Assembly: GCA_023451825.1 (NCBI GenBank)
Contig: JAEXYA010000041.1
Location: 1-36,041 of the forward strand
Direction of reading: 5' to 3'
DNA: 36,041 nucleotides
Origin: Pseudomonadota bacterium
Lineage (GTDB): Bacteria; Pseudomonadota; Alphaproteobacteria; Rhizobiales; Xanthobacteraceae
Position numbers and translations under genes: made by a program. Under the pieces are notes generated by a model. The model did not search any database and was not told the DNA's origin. It saw nothing but the letters and a program-made list of their open reading frames with translations. Below, one piece after another: positions 15,901 through 24,474 of the stretch (position 1 is the stretch's first letter; each line of letters opens with the position of its first letter).

Positions 15901-15981
15901 GTAGGGTGGGCGAAGCGGAGCGTGCCCACCACGTCTAGCACAGCAAAGGATGGTGGGCACGCTTCGCTTTGCCCACCCTAC
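15901..15981. repeat. Palindromic repeat, family C, between ABC permease and binding protein
   Basis: The arms are GTAGGGTGGGCGAAGC and GCTTTGCCCACCCTAC, with inner GAGCGTGCCCACCA and TGGTGGGCACGCTTC. It ends two bases before the permease stop at 15984. A second copy is at 27273-27360, after ilvC. The position inside the operon could separate expression of the permease and the binding protein. Confidence 0.85.
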
Positions 15982-15983
15982 AA

Positions 15984-16769
15984 TCAACGCGTATCCCCGA
16001 TCTCCGGCTTCCACACCAGCAGCCGCTTCTCCACCACCGTCACCAGCATATCGATGGCGATGACGAATACCGCGAGCACGAACATGCCGGCGAACACACC
16101 GGCGACATCGAACGAGCCCTCCGCCTGCTGGATCACATAGCCCAGCCCCGCAGCGGAACCGAGATACTCGCCGACAACCGCCCCCACCACCGCAAAGCCC
16201 ACCGAGGTGTGCAGCGACGAGAACATCCAGGACAGCGCCGATGGCCAGAACACGTGGCGCATCAATTGCCGCTCGCTCATGCCGAGCATGCGGCCATTGG
16301 CCAGCACCGACGGCGAGACTTCCTTGACGCCCTGATAGACGTTGAAGAACACGATAAAGAAGACCAGCGTGACGCCGAGCGCCACCTTCGACCAGATGCC
16401 GAGGCCGAGCCACAGCGCGAAGATCGGCGCCAGCACCACGCGCGGCAGCGCATTGGCCATTTTTACATAGGGATCGAAGATCGCGGCCAAGAGCGGCTGA
16501 CGGGCGAACCAGAAGCCGATCAGCACGCCAAGCGTGGAGCCGATCACGAAAGCGAGCAGCGATTCCAGCAGCGTGATGCCGAGATGCTTCCAGATCATGC
16601 CCGAAGCGAACCAGGAGACGACCTGGCTGGCCACATCCGCCGGCGTGGAGAAGAAGAATGGCGGCAGCAGGACGCGACCGAAGATTTCGACTGACGTCAG
16701 CAGATGCCACAATGCGATGGTGACGACGGCGACCATGAGCTGGCAGATGAGAAGAACGGAGCGGCTCAT
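15984..16769 (-). CDS. ABC transporter permease (SsuC/TauC type)
   Basis: This 261-residue protein has about six hydrophobic segments. The cytoplasmic EAA-like loop is VSPSVLANGRMLGMSERQLMRHVFWPSALSWMF, which contacts the ATPase. Sequences such as LGVLIGFWFAR, ALPRVVLAPIFALWLGLG and AVVGAVVGEYLGSAAGLGYVIQQAEG are typical of the nitrate/sulfonate/taurine permease family. Its ATG overlaps the end of the ATPase gene by four bases (ATGA at 16766-16769), so the two are coupled. It forms a homodimeric inner-membrane channel with the neighbouring ATPase. The substrate is unknown. Confidence 0.93.
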   Translation of the reverse strand: MSRSVLLICQLMVAVVTIALWHLLTSVEIFGRVLLPPFFFSTPADVASQVVSWFASGMIWKHLGITLLESLLAFVIGSTLGVLIGFWFARQPLLAAIFDPYVKMANALPRVVLAPIFALWLGLGIWSKVALGVTLVFFIVFFNVYQGVKEVSPSVLANGRMLGMSERQLMRHVFWPSALSWMFSSLHTSVGFAVVGAVVGEYLGSAAGLGYVIQQAEGSFDVAGVFAGMFVLAVFVIAIDMLVTVVEKRLLVWKPEIGDTR

Positions 16770-17605
16770 GCTGCGCCTCCTGTGCCGGAGGCCTGCGCAT
16801 AGGTCTTCATCACCTCGGCCTTGAGCACACTCCAGATCTCACGATGCAAAGCGTGGAAGTCCTTGTCGAGGCGGACCTCAAAGATATCGCGCGGGCGCGG
16901 CAGCGATACGCGCCAGTCGCCGATGATGCGCGCGCTCGGGCCGGCCGACATGATCACGACGCGATCGGCAAGCGCGATCGCTTCTTCGAGATCATGGGTG
17001 ACGAACAGCACCGCCTTGCGATCCCGCGTCCACAGATCGAGCAGCAGATTGCCCATCACTTGACGGGTCTGCGCATCCAGCGGCCCGAACGGCTCGTCCA
17101 TCAAAAGGATCTTTGGATCGCGGATCAGCACCTGTGCCAGCGCCACGCGTTTGCGCTGGCCGCCGGACAGCATATGCGGATAACGGGACGCGAAGGCGCC
17201 GAGGCCGACGGCATTGAGCCAGTTTTGCGCGCGCTCGGCCGCCTCGTCGCGCGCGACGCCGGCGACTTCGAGCCCGATGGCGACATTGTCGCGCGCCGTC
17301 TTCCACGGGAACACGGCATCGGCCTGGAAGAGATAACCGGCCTGCCTGTTGAGACCGCGCAAGGGCTGTTCGAAAATGCGGACATGGCCGGAGACTGGCT
17401 GCAGCAGGCCGGCGGCAACATTCAGCAGCGTGGATTTTCCGCAACCGGTGGGGCCGACAATGGCGACGAATTCGCCGTCAGCCACGCGAAGAGTCGCCTG
17501 CTCCACCGCCGTATAGACCTTGCCGCCGGCGACATCGAATGCCACCGTCGCATCATCGAGCGCCACCGCCATCGATGCAGTGGCTTCTGTTGCCTGCACG
17601 CGCAT
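16766..17605 (-). CDS. ABC transporter ATP-binding protein (SsuB/TauB type)
   Basis: All nucleotide-binding motifs are intact: Walker A GPTGCGKST at 51-59, Q-loop in AGYLFQADAVFPWKTARDNV, signature LSGGQRKR, Walker B ILLMDEPFGPLDAQTR, and the H-loop VTHDLEEA. The 279 residues fit the nitrate/sulfonate/taurine ATPase family. It is first in a leftward operon with the permease and, further on, the binding protein. The start is uncertain: the ATG at 17605 is preceded only by a G-run, and an ATG eleven codons later is possible. It shares the 17.6-17.8 kb gap with a divergent second ABC operon. Confidence 0.93.
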   Translation of the reverse strand: MRVQATEATASMAVALDDATVAFDVAGGKVYTAVEQATLRVADGEFVAIVGPTGCGKSTLLNVAAGLLQPVSGHVRIFEQPLRGLNRQAGYLFQADAVFPWKTARDNVAIGLEVAGVARDEAAERAQNWLNAVGLGAFASRYPHMLSGGQRKRVALAQVLIRDPKILLMDEPFGPLDAQTRQVMGNLLLDLWTRDRKAVLFVTHDLEEAIALADRVVIMSAGPSARIIGDWRVSLPRPRDIFEVRLDKDFHALHREIWSVLKAEVMKTYAQASGTGGAA

Positions 17606-17705
17606 GCCCCCCGGAACCTTGTATTGACGGTCTGCTTAGCGTTGCGGGACATAGAATTCAACGGGTGGCGACGCGAAGTGAGCGCGTGTTACCTTGGCGC
17701 TCATT

Positions 17706-17823
17706 GTCGTCCCGGCGCATGCCGGGATCCATAGCCTCAGGAGATGTGTTTTGCGCTGTGGGAACGAGCGAGCGTCAGCTAAAGCCTCGGAGGTTATGGA
17801 TCCCGGCATGCGCCGGGATGACG
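17706..17823. repeat. Palindromic repeat, family F, in the divergent ABC-operon gap
   Basis: The arms GTCCCGGCGCATGCCGGGATCCATA and its near-perfect complement ending GCGCCGGGATG enclose matching CCTCAGG/CCTCGGAGG blocks. It ends one base before the ATG at 17825, so the ribosome-binding region of the osmoprotectant ATPase lies inside a repeat arm. It is the only copy of this family in the window. Confidence 0.8.
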
Positions 17824-17824
17824 G

Positions 17825-18616
17825 ATGGGTATGACCTCAGCCTCTTTCATCAGCTTCAGGCACGTCACCAAGCGCTTCGATGACGGGCGCGTCACGGCCA
17901 TCGACGACGTCTCGCTCGACGTTCCCGCAGGCGAATTCCTCGCGGTGGTGGGCGGCTCCGGCTCCGGCAAGACCACTTTGCTCCGCCTCGCCAACCGGCT
18001 GATCGTGCCCGATGGCGGCGAGGTGCATGTCGCCGGTGAGAATATCTCCAATGTCGACCCGATCGCGCTGCGCCGGAGCATCGGCCATGTCGTGCAGAGC
18101 GGCGGCCTGTTTCCGCATATGACCATCGCCGACAATATCGGCATCACGCCGAAGCTGATGGGCACGCCGGCCGGCGAGATCACTGTGCGTGTCGGTGAAC
18201 TGCTGGATCTCGTGCAACTCGATCGCAACGCGCATCGTGATCGCTATCCTCATGAACTCTCCGGCGGCCAGCGCCAGCGCGTCGGCGTGGCGCGCGCTTT
18301 GGCGGCAAGGCCCGCCATCGTGCTGATGGACGAACCGTTCGGCGCGCTCGATCCGCTGACGCGCGACGCGCTCGGCGACGAGTATCGCGCGCTGCATGAG
18401 AAGCTCAAGCTCACCACGATCATGATCACCCATGACATGACCGAAGCGATCTTGCTGGCCGATCGTATCGCGGTGATGAAATCCGGCCGTCTCATTGCCG
18501 AAGGCACTCCGGCCGAACTATCGGCCAGCAAGGACGCCTATGTGAACGAATTGCTCGGCACGCCGCGGCGGCAGGCCGAACGGCTGAAACACCTGATCGC
18601 GAGGGACGGCGCATGA
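17825..18616 (+). CDS. ABC transporter ATP-binding protein, osmoprotectant (OpuCA/OsmV) type
   Basis: Walker A is GGSGSGKT at 43-50, the signature is LSGGQRQR, Walker B is IVLMDEPFGALDPLTRDAL and the H-loop is ITHDMTEA. Sequence details such as LRLANRLIVPDGGEVHVAG and LRRSIGHVVQSGGLFPHMTIADNI fit the glycine betaine/proline betaine/choline group. At 263 residues it lacks the C-terminal CBS pair that senses ionic strength in OpuCA-like ATPases. It starts at ATG 17825, or at the ATG two codons later; neither has a clear ribosome site, as the upstream bases belong to the palindromic repeat. Its TGA overlaps the next gene's ATG (18613-18616). Confidence 0.9.
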   Translation: MGMTSASFISFRHVTKRFDDGRVTAIDDVSLDVPAGEFLAVVGGSGSGKTTLLRLANRLIVPDGGEVHVAGENISNVDPIALRRSIGHVVQSGGLFPHMTIADNIGITPKLMGTPAGEITVRVGELLDLVQLDRNAHRDRYPHELSGGQRQRVGVARALAARPAIVLMDEPFGALDPLTRDALGDEYRALHEKLKLTTIMITHDMTEAILLADRIAVMKSGRLIAEGTPAELSASKDAYVNELLGTPRRQAERLKHLIARDGA

Positions 18617-20154
18617 GCCTTCTCGCTGATCCCCGCTGGAGCGAGGCGCTCGGCCACCTGCCGGATTATCTCGGCAGCCATGTCCGCGTTAGTCTTGCGG
18701 CGCTGGCGCTCGGCCTGGTCGTCAGCCTGCCGCTCGCGATTGTCGCACGACACCGACCGATCATGCGTGGCGCGCTGCTCGGCATTGCCAGCATCGTGCA
18801 GACCGTGCCGGGCCTCGCACTGCTGGCGCTGTTCTATCCGCTGCTGCTGGCGCTGGCATCGCTGTCGCTGGACTGGTTCGGCGTCAGCTTCTCCGCTTTC
18901 GGCTTCCTGCCCGCGGTGCTGGCACTGGCGCTGTATTCGATGCTGCCGGTGCTGCGTAACACCATCACCGGATTGAATGGCGTCGATCCCGCGCTGACGG
19001 AAGCGGCGCAAGGTGTCGGCATGACGGCGCGGCAGACACTGACCATGGTGGAATTGCCGCTGGCATTGCCGGTGATCATGGCCGGCATTCGCACCTCGGC
19101 CGTGTGGGTGATCGGCACCGCGACGCTATCGACACCGATCGGGCAAACCTCGCTCGGCAACTACATTTTTGCGGGACTGCAAACGCAGAACTGGGTGCTG
19201 GTGATGTTCGGCTGCGTTGCCGCAGCGGTGCTCGCTTTGGCGGTGGATCAACTGCTGGCACTGATCGAGAGCGGGATGCGCCTGCGCAGCCGCCTTCGCA
19301 TGCTGATGGGCGTGCTCGGCCTCGCTGCATTGGTGATCGCGACACTGGCGCCGACCTTTGCGCGTTCCGGCACGCGCGTGGTGGTAGGCGCCAAGACCTT
19401 TACCGAGCAATATGTGCTGGCGGCGCTGATGTCGCAGCGCCTGCAAGCCGCCGGGCTGCCAACCGCGACACGGCAAGGCCTCGGCTCCAGCGTGATCTAT
19501 GACGCGCTCGCGTCGAACGACATCGACGTCTATGTCGATTATTCCGGCACGCTATGGGCCAACCAGTTTCACCGCAGCGAGATTCTGCCGCGAGAACAAT
19601 TGCTGGCGGAGCTGAAGACGACGCTGGCGAAAGCGCACATCACGCTGTTGGGCGAACTCGGCTTCGCGAACGCCTATGCGCTGGTGATGCCGCGCGCCAA
19701 GGCCGAAGCGCTCGGGATCAAGACTGCCGCCGATCTCGCCGCGCGTGCCGGCAGCATGACGATTGCGGGCGATTACGAGTTCTTCTCGCGGCCGGAATGG
19801 GCGGGCTTGCAGAAGGCCTATGGCCTGTCGTTCAAGGCGCAGCGCGTGATGCAGCCGGACTTCATGTATGCCGCGGTCAATTCCGGCGAGGTCGATGTGA
19901 TTGCCGGCTATACGAGTGACGGGCTGATCGCGAAATATGATCTCGTGGTGCTGGATGATCCCAAGCATGCCATCCCGCCTTATGATGCGATCATGCTGCT
20001 GTCGCCGAAGCGTGCGGGAGATGAGAAGCTGCGCGCAGCGTTGCAGCCATTGTTGGGGAAGATTGATCTGCCGCTGATGCGCGAGGCCAATCTACGGGCT
20101 GCAGGAGGTGATGTGGCGAGTACGGCAAAATGGATGTGGGAGAAAATGAAGTAG
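18613..20154 (+). CDS. Fused ABC permease and substrate-binding protein (OpuF/EgtU-like)
   Basis: The single 513-residue chain contains both remaining transporter parts. Residues about 1-245 are a permease with five to six hydrophobic segments and the EAA loop GVDPALTEAAQGVGMTARQTLTMVELPLALPVIMAGI. After a last membrane helix (MLMGVLGLAALVIATLAPTF), a periplasmic binding domain of the glycine-betaine/choline type starts with RVVVGAKTFTEQYVLAALMSQRL. It continues through DVYVDYSGTLW and ends near residue 510. Such permease-receptor fusions are known in OpuF, BilE and the ergothioneine importer EgtU. The ligand may be a betaine, choline or ergothioneine; I cannot choose. The stop codon lies within a family B repeat. 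Confidence 0.9.
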   Translation: MSLLADPRWSEALGHLPDYLGSHVRVSLAALALGLVVSLPLAIVARHRPIMRGALLGIASIVQTVPGLALLALFYPLLLALASLSLDWFGVSFSAFGFLPAVLALALYSMLPVLRNTITGLNGVDPALTEAAQGVGMTARQTLTMVELPLALPVIMAGIRTSAVWVIGTATLSTPIGQTSLGNYIFAGLQTQNWVLVMFGCVAAAVLALAVDQLLALIESGMRLRSRLRMLMGVLGLAALVIATLAPTFARSGTRVVVGAKTFTEQYVLAALMSQRLQAAGLPTATRQGLGSSVIYDALASNDIDVYVDYSGTLWANQFHRSEILPREQLLAELKTTLAKAHITLLGELGFANAYALVMPRAKAEALGIKTAADLAARAGSMTIAGDYEFFSRPEWAGLQKAYGLSFKAQRVMQPDFMYAAVNSGEVDVIAGYTSDGLIAKYDLVVLDDPKHAIPPYDAIMLLSPKRAGDEKLRAALQPLLGKIDLPLMREANLRAAGGDVASTAKWMWEKMK

Positions 20155-20231
20155 GATGGGTAGAGCGTAGCGACACCCATAACCGCCGGGCGCATGTGGT
20201 GATGGGTTTCGCTACGCTCTACCCATCCTAC
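20151..20231. repeat. Palindromic repeat, family B variant, starting at a stop codon
   Basis: The arms are GTAGGATGGGTAGAGCGTAG and CTACGCTCTACCCATCCTAC, with inner ACCCAT/ATGGGT. The first bases contain the TAG stop of the permease-receptor fusion (20152-20154). Three bases later a family A repeat begins, so two different palindromes sit back to back between convergent genes. Confidence 0.88.
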
Positions 20232-20234
20232 GGT

Positions 20235-20343
20235 CCCTCATGGTGAGGAGACGCGAAGCGCCGTCTCGAACCATGAGATGGCAGGCCTCTAGAGCTTGCG
20301 GCCATCCTTCGAGACGCCGCTGCGCAGCTCCTCAGGATGAGGG
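20235..20343. repeat. Palindromic repeat, family A, between convergent genes
   Basis: The arms CCCTCATGGTGAGGAG and CTCCTCAGGATGAGGG enclose GTCTCGAACCATGAG and CATCCTTCGAGAC. It ends six bases from the stop of the sulfatase-fold gene (20349). Together with the adjacent family B copy it occupies the whole 194-bp convergent gap and could act as a bidirectional terminator. Confidence 0.88.
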
Positions 20344-20348
20344 TGGAG

Positions 20349-22094
20349 TTAGAGGTTCTTGATCATCCCCGCATCGATCAGGATCCGGTTGAACCGGCTC
20401 GCCTCGTCGCCGCCCTTGCAGCCGTAGAACACGCCCTTGCAACGCTGCATGATCTTCTTCTGCTCGACGAAGGACGGATCGAGCGGCACGCGGGCGGCTT
20501 CCTGCACCATCAGCGGAAGATACGCGGCATCCAGCGTCGGCAGCGCCGATGTGAGCTCCGGTCGATAGTTCAGCGCGTCGATCGCATAATAGGTCGTGTA
20601 GTAGCGCGGGTCGTGATTCATGATGCGGTCGGCGCGCTTGGCCTGCTTGATATCGGGCTCCAGCAGTTTGTGCGCAATCGCCGGCTGGTGATCACCGAAG
20701 CGCACCAGCAGGAACGGCGCGGTCGGATGATCCTTCTTCAACTGCGCGACGAAGGCATTGTAGTCCGCCGCCGTCATCGCCTGGCGGCGGATATATTCAT
20801 CCACCTCAGCCGTATTGCCCGGCGCCCGCCATCCGGCGGGCGTGAGATCATCGCGATAGGTGTTGGTCCACGGAAAATGATTGGCGGTGAGATAGACCAG
20901 CACGAAGATCGGCTGATCCGGCTTGCTCTCGCGCGCGATCAGATCCTTCGCCTGGTCGAAATAAAATCTGTCGGGCTGCATGTCCTCGGTGACGCCCATG
21001 GCGGCCATGTCGATGAAGCCGTCGATCCCGGCGCCCTGCTGGAAGCTGCGGGCGCTGAGGAAATTGCCGAAGGTGGGGTACAGCGAGAAGGTCTTGTAGC
21101 CGCAGCGCTGCAGCGCCTGCGGCAGGCCGCGCGAGATCTTTCCGGCGGCGATGCGGGTGACATAAAACTTCATCGCGCCGAATGAGCGCGCGGACAGGCC
21201 GGTGAAGATGTTGAACTCGGTGTACCAGGTCGGCCCGCCCGAGGATTCGGTGATCAGCTTGCGGCTCTGGCCATCGGCGGACGTGAAGAAATCCTGATAG
21301 CCGGCCGGCACCTTGATGCCCGGCGCGGCGGAAATATCGAACGAGGATTCGTCCAGCACCATCACGATATTCGGCCGCTTCACGCCCGGCTCGCATGCGG
21401 TCATCGGCGCCGCCTGCGCGGAACCGACCAGGCTCTTGGCGTCGGCCTGGATCCAGCCGCTGGCGGTCAGATGCGAGACGGCAACCACGCCGGAGCGCGC
21501 CAGATTGGAAATGTGGTTGACGCCCTGGAATGGCTCCCATGGCTTTTCCGGATTGGCCGCCGACATGCCGATGATCCCCAGCACACAGCCGCCGGCACAG
21601 CCGAGCGCGGTGCGACGGCGCAGGGAAAACGGATCAGCGCGCCAGATGCCCCACAGGATCGGCAGCATCACGGCCGTCGCCATCAGCAGCCACGTCCGCA
21701 ATTGCGGGAAGATCGACTGCATGAAGGAGATCGTGTCGCGATCGATGATCAGGAAATCGAGGAAGGTCAGCGTCAGTTGGGTGATGCCGTATTTGAACTG
21801 CGACAGCACGATCAGTGCCGCGATCAGCAAAAGCGCAAGCACTGCGCTGACGCCGGGGCGCCTGAAGACAGCGAGAAACAGGAAATTCAGCAGCGCCCAG
21901 GCCAGCAAAGCCAGCATATTGGCAAAGGGGCCGTATTCCACCGAGGCCAGCACATAGACAGCGAGACCATGGATGGCGGCGATCAGCGCCGTGCGCAGCG
22001 GCGCCTGACGCGCGACGTCCCAGCACGCCGCGAGCCCCGCTCTGAGGTTGCGGCCGGCGCGTGCCGGCAAGGCTGGGATCGACGACGGCAGCAT
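20349..22094 (-). CDS. Membrane sulfatase-fold phosphotransferase (LTA synthase/OpgB-like)
   Basis: I start at ATG 22094; an in-frame TTG at 22118 is the alternative. The N-terminal 200 residues hold about five hydrophobic segments (for example LALLAWALLNFLFLAVF and AVLALLLIAALIVLSQF). The sulfatase/alkaline phosphatase-like domain follows from about residue 240. It starts with RPNIVMVLDESSFD (metal site), then GGPTWYTEFNIFTGLSARSFG (likely Thr nucleophile), LTANHFPW and VRFGDHQPAI (metal ligands Asp and His). Relatives transfer phosphoglycerol or phosphoethanolamine to glucans or lipids at the outer face of the inner membrane. The substrate here is unknown. The gene stands alone. Confidence 0.85.
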   Translation of the reverse strand: MLPSSIPALPARAGRNLRAGLAACWDVARQAPLRTALIAAIHGLAVYVLASVEYGPFANMLALLAWALLNFLFLAVFRRPGVSAVLALLLIAALIVLSQFKYGITQLTLTFLDFLIIDRDTISFMQSIFPQLRTWLLMATAVMLPILWGIWRADPFSLRRRTALGCAGGCVLGIIGMSAANPEKPWEPFQGVNHISNLARSGVVAVSHLTASGWIQADAKSLVGSAQAAPMTACEPGVKRPNIVMVLDESSFDISAAPGIKVPAGYQDFFTSADGQSRKLITESSGGPTWYTEFNIFTGLSARSFGAMKFYVTRIAAGKISRGLPQALQRCGYKTFSLYPTFGNFLSARSFQQGAGIDGFIDMAAMGVTEDMQPDRFYFDQAKDLIARESKPDQPIFVLVYLTANHFPWTNTYRDDLTPAGWRAPGNTAEVDEYIRRQAMTAADYNAFVAQLKKDHPTAPFLLVRFGDHQPAIAHKLLEPDIKQAKRADRIMNHDPRYYTTYYAIDALNYRPELTSALPTLDAAYLPLMVQEAARVPLDPSFVEQKKIMQRCKGVFYGCKGGDEASRFNRILIDAGMIKNL

Positions 22095-22260
22095 GACTTG
22101 CCTGCGAACACCCGGCAAGGAAGCTGCCTGCCCGGCGATCCGCCGGCGGGCTCAGATCGCAACCGGACTTGCGACTTGTCACAAAATCGTAATCTTGATG
22201 TCATGAACGGGCAATGAACCATTCGACGCAGGCGCGTCCGGATGCCGAAACCGCCGGCCC

Positions 22261-22368
22261 GTCGGATGGGTTGAGCGCGGGCGCGTAGCGCCGGAGCGAA
22301 AACCCATCAGCCGAGCCGGCGGCAGGCAAAGGTGATGGGTTTTCGCGAAGACGCTCAACCCATCCGAC
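22261..22368. repeat. Palindromic repeat, family B, after the LivK-type gene
   Basis: The arms are GTCGGATGGGTTGAGCG and CGCTCAACCCATCCGAC, with inner GAAAACCCATCAGC and GTGATGGGTTTTCGC. It ends 13 bp before the stop of the leftward binding-protein gene (22381). It sits upstream of the sulfatase-fold gene, in a 286-bp gap in which I see no clear promoter. Confidence 0.87.
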
Positions 22369-22380
22369 GCGACCGGGGAC

Positions 22381-23613
22381 TTAGCGCCCGGCTGCCGCCG
22401 GCGGCTCGCCCTTGATGATCTCGCCGAAACGCTGCCAGCGCTCGCCCTTGAAGCTCATCATCTGGAATTGGTCGATGGGCGAATAGTCCGTCGCCGACGT
22501 ATTCACCGTGACGCCCGGCAGCAGGCCGTCGAGCTGCAGGCCTTTCAGATTGGCCGCCTGCTTCATCAGGTTTTCATGGGTGAGATCGTCGCCGCATTGC
22601 TGCAGGGCGGCCACCATGGTCTGGGCGATGCTGTAGCCGGACAGCACGGTGCTCTCGCTGCCCTTCCCTTCGGGAATGTATTTTTCGAGATAGGCATAGA
22701 ATTTCTTCATGCCGGCATCGTCTTTCCACTGCGGGTCGATGGGATCCTTGGCGAAGGTGGCCGACACCACATCCTGCGCATTCTCGAAGCCCGCCGGGCG
22801 GATCACCGCGCCGAGGGACGACGAGGCATTGGGTACCACATGCAGCGGCTTCCAGCCGAGCTCGGCGATCTTCTTGATCGACTGCGCGGCGAATTTGGCG
22901 GTGGCGAAGGAGAATACGGTGTCGACGCCGGCGGCCTTCAGCTTGACGATATGCGAGTCCACCGTGGGCTCGGAGACCTCGTAGCTGGTCTCCATCACGA
23001 TCATCGACGACGCCTTGTCGCCGAGGCCTTCCTTCAGGCCCTTGACGTAATCCTTGCCGAAATCGTCGTTCTGGAAGAACACGCCGATCTTGGCATCCGG
23101 TTTTTCCTTCAGGATATATTTGGCATAGGCCAGCGCTTCGGCGTGGTAGCTCGGCAGCCAGCCCATGGTCCAAGGAAAGTTCTTCGGATCGTTCCAGCGC
23201 GTGGCGCCGGTGGCGAGGAAGAGCTGCGGCGTTTTCTTGGCGTTGAGATATTTCTGGATCGCAGCATTGGCAGCCGTGCCGACATTGCCGACGATGGCCA
23301 TCACCTCGTCGCTCTCCACCAGTTTTCGGGTTTGCTCCACCGTCTTCGGCGGCGAATAGGCGTCGTCATAGCTGAGGAAGACGATCTTGCGGCCATTTAT
23401 GCCGCCCTCGTCATTGATCTTCTTGAAATAGGCCGCATAGGCTTTACCGAGAATGCCGAAGGCAGAGGCCGGGCCGCTATAGGGCACGGTGTTGCCGATC
23501 TTGATCTCGGTGTCGCTGGCGCCCGGGCCGTATTTCTTCTGCGCCAGCGCAGGTGTCGCGGCCATCATGGTCGCCGCCATGAGCGCGGCAATGGATGTCG
23601 TAAAGAGACGCAT
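22381..23613 (-). CDS. ABC transporter substrate-binding protein, branched-chain amino acid (LivK) type
   Basis: The start ATG at 23613 follows GAAGGA. A signal peptide MRLFTTSIAALMAATMMAATPALA precedes QKK. The mature protein has the type I periplasmic fold: TEIKIGNTVPYSGPASAFGILGKAYAAYFKKINDEGGINGRKI, DDAYSPPKTVEQTRKLVE and VGNVGTAANAAIQKYLN. This family binds amino acids, amides or aromatic acids, so leucine is not assured. At 410 residues it is normal. No livHMGF permease or ATPase genes lie in the window, so it is an orphan receptor. It is 91 bp downstream of a GntR/FCD regulator on the same strand. Confidence 0.92.
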   Translation of the reverse strand: MRLFTTSIAALMAATMMAATPALAQKKYGPGASDTEIKIGNTVPYSGPASAFGILGKAYAAYFKKINDEGGINGRKIVFLSYDDAYSPPKTVEQTRKLVESDEVMAIVGNVGTAANAAIQKYLNAKKTPQLFLATGATRWNDPKNFPWTMGWLPSYHAEALAYAKYILKEKPDAKIGVFFQNDDFGKDYVKGLKEGLGDKASSMIVMETSYEVSEPTVDSHIVKLKAAGVDTVFSFATAKFAAQSIKKIAELGWKPLHVVPNASSSLGAVIRPAGFENAQDVVSATFAKDPIDPQWKDDAGMKKFYAYLEKYIPEGKGSESTVLSGYSIAQTMVAALQQCGDDLTHENLMKQAANLKGLQLDGLLPGVTVNTSATDYSPIDQFQMMSFKGERWQRFGEIIKGEPPAAAGR

Positions 23614-23704
23614 TTTCTGATCCTTCTTTTGCGTTTCCTGGGGTGCGGACCTTGCCGCGTGAAATCCGGGCCTTCCCGTTGATCGGGATTTGTCGGCGGG
23701 CCCG

Positions 23705-24442
23705 TCAGGTCGTGGTGTCGGGTGCCTCTGCGTCCTGCCCGGCCGCTTCGTTCAGCGCCTGGATGTCGGCGGCGGCCGTATGCACGTGGTCGTGCACGAG
23801 CTTGATGACCGCGGCCTCGTCGCGCGCCTCGATGGCGGCGAAGAAAGCGCGGTGATCGTCGAGCGAGCGCTGGCGCAACTCCGCCGATGCGAAATAGCGG
23901 CGGCGGCCGCGCGTGCTCATCAGCATCAGGGGCGTGATGGTGCGCACGAGAATGCGGTTCTGGCTCGCTGCAGCAACGGCCAGATGAAATTCGACATCCT
24001 CGTCGGCCATGTTGCGACCATTGGCAGCGAGCACCGCATAGGTGTCGAGCAAGCCGCGGAGTTTGGCGAGATCGGCCTCGGTGCGGCGCTGGCAGGCCAG
24101 CCGGAACGCCTGCTCCTCGCAAATGATCCGCGCCTCGATGGCATCGCGGGTCAGCTGCGCATCGAAGGCCATGCCGAGATCGGCCTGCAGCACCAAGGCA
24201 TCGAGCCCGCCGTCATCCGGCGTGGTGCGCAGGAAGATGCCGGACTTCGCCTTGCGCTCGGTGATGCGCATGGCGTCGAGCACCGCCAAAGCTTCCCGGA
24301 CGGAGCTGCGGGTGACACCGAAGCGACCGGACAGATCGCGCTCGGATGGCAGCCGGTCGCCCTTGGCGAGCCGGTGGTGCCGGACATATTCCAGCGTCTT
24401 GCGGACGGTATCGGAGGTTTCGGAGGTCAGGGTCGTCATCAT
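23705..24442 (-). CDS. GntR family regulator, FCD (FadR) subfamily
   Basis: Residues about 10-72 form the winged helix-turn-helix (TLEYVRHHRLAKGDRLPSERDLSGRFGVTRSSVREALAVLDAMRITERK). From about residue 84 comes the all-helical FCD effector domain, with the expected metal-ligand Asp/His pattern (ARIICEEQAF, DVEFHLAVAAASQNRI, DDHRAFFAAIEARDEAAVIKLVHDHVH). FCD regulators usually respond to small carboxylic acids and repress adjacent transport or catabolic genes. The likely targets are the downstream receptor gene and itself. A good inverted repeat lies 18 bases before the start. The gene starts with two ATG codons; the first is at 24442. Confidence 0.92.
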   Translation of the reverse strand: MMTTLTSETSDTVRKTLEYVRHHRLAKGDRLPSERDLSGRFGVTRSSVREALAVLDAMRITERKAKSGIFLRTTPDDGGLDALVLQADLGMAFDAQLTRDAIEARIICEEQAFRLACQRRTEADLAKLRGLLDTYAVLAANGRNMADEDVEFHLAVAAASQNRILVRTITPLMLMSTRGRRRYFASAELRQRSLDDHRAFFAAIEARDEAAVIKLVHDHVHTAAADIQALNEAAGQDAEAPDTTT

Positions 24443-24459
24443 GACAATGACCCTACCAA

Positions 24460-24474
24460 TCTGGCCCTACCAGA
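24460..24474. promoter_or_regulatory. Candidate FCD-regulator operator
   Basis: TCTGG-CCCTA-CCAGA is a perfect 5-bp inverted repeat with a 5-base spacer. Its core TGG-N5-CCA resembles the TGGT-N3-ACCA site known for FadR-type regulators, with one deviation. It sits 18 bp upstream of the regulator's ATG, between this gene and the divergent TonB-like gene. A direct repeat of CCCTACCA adjoins it at 24451-24458. Confidence 0.55.
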
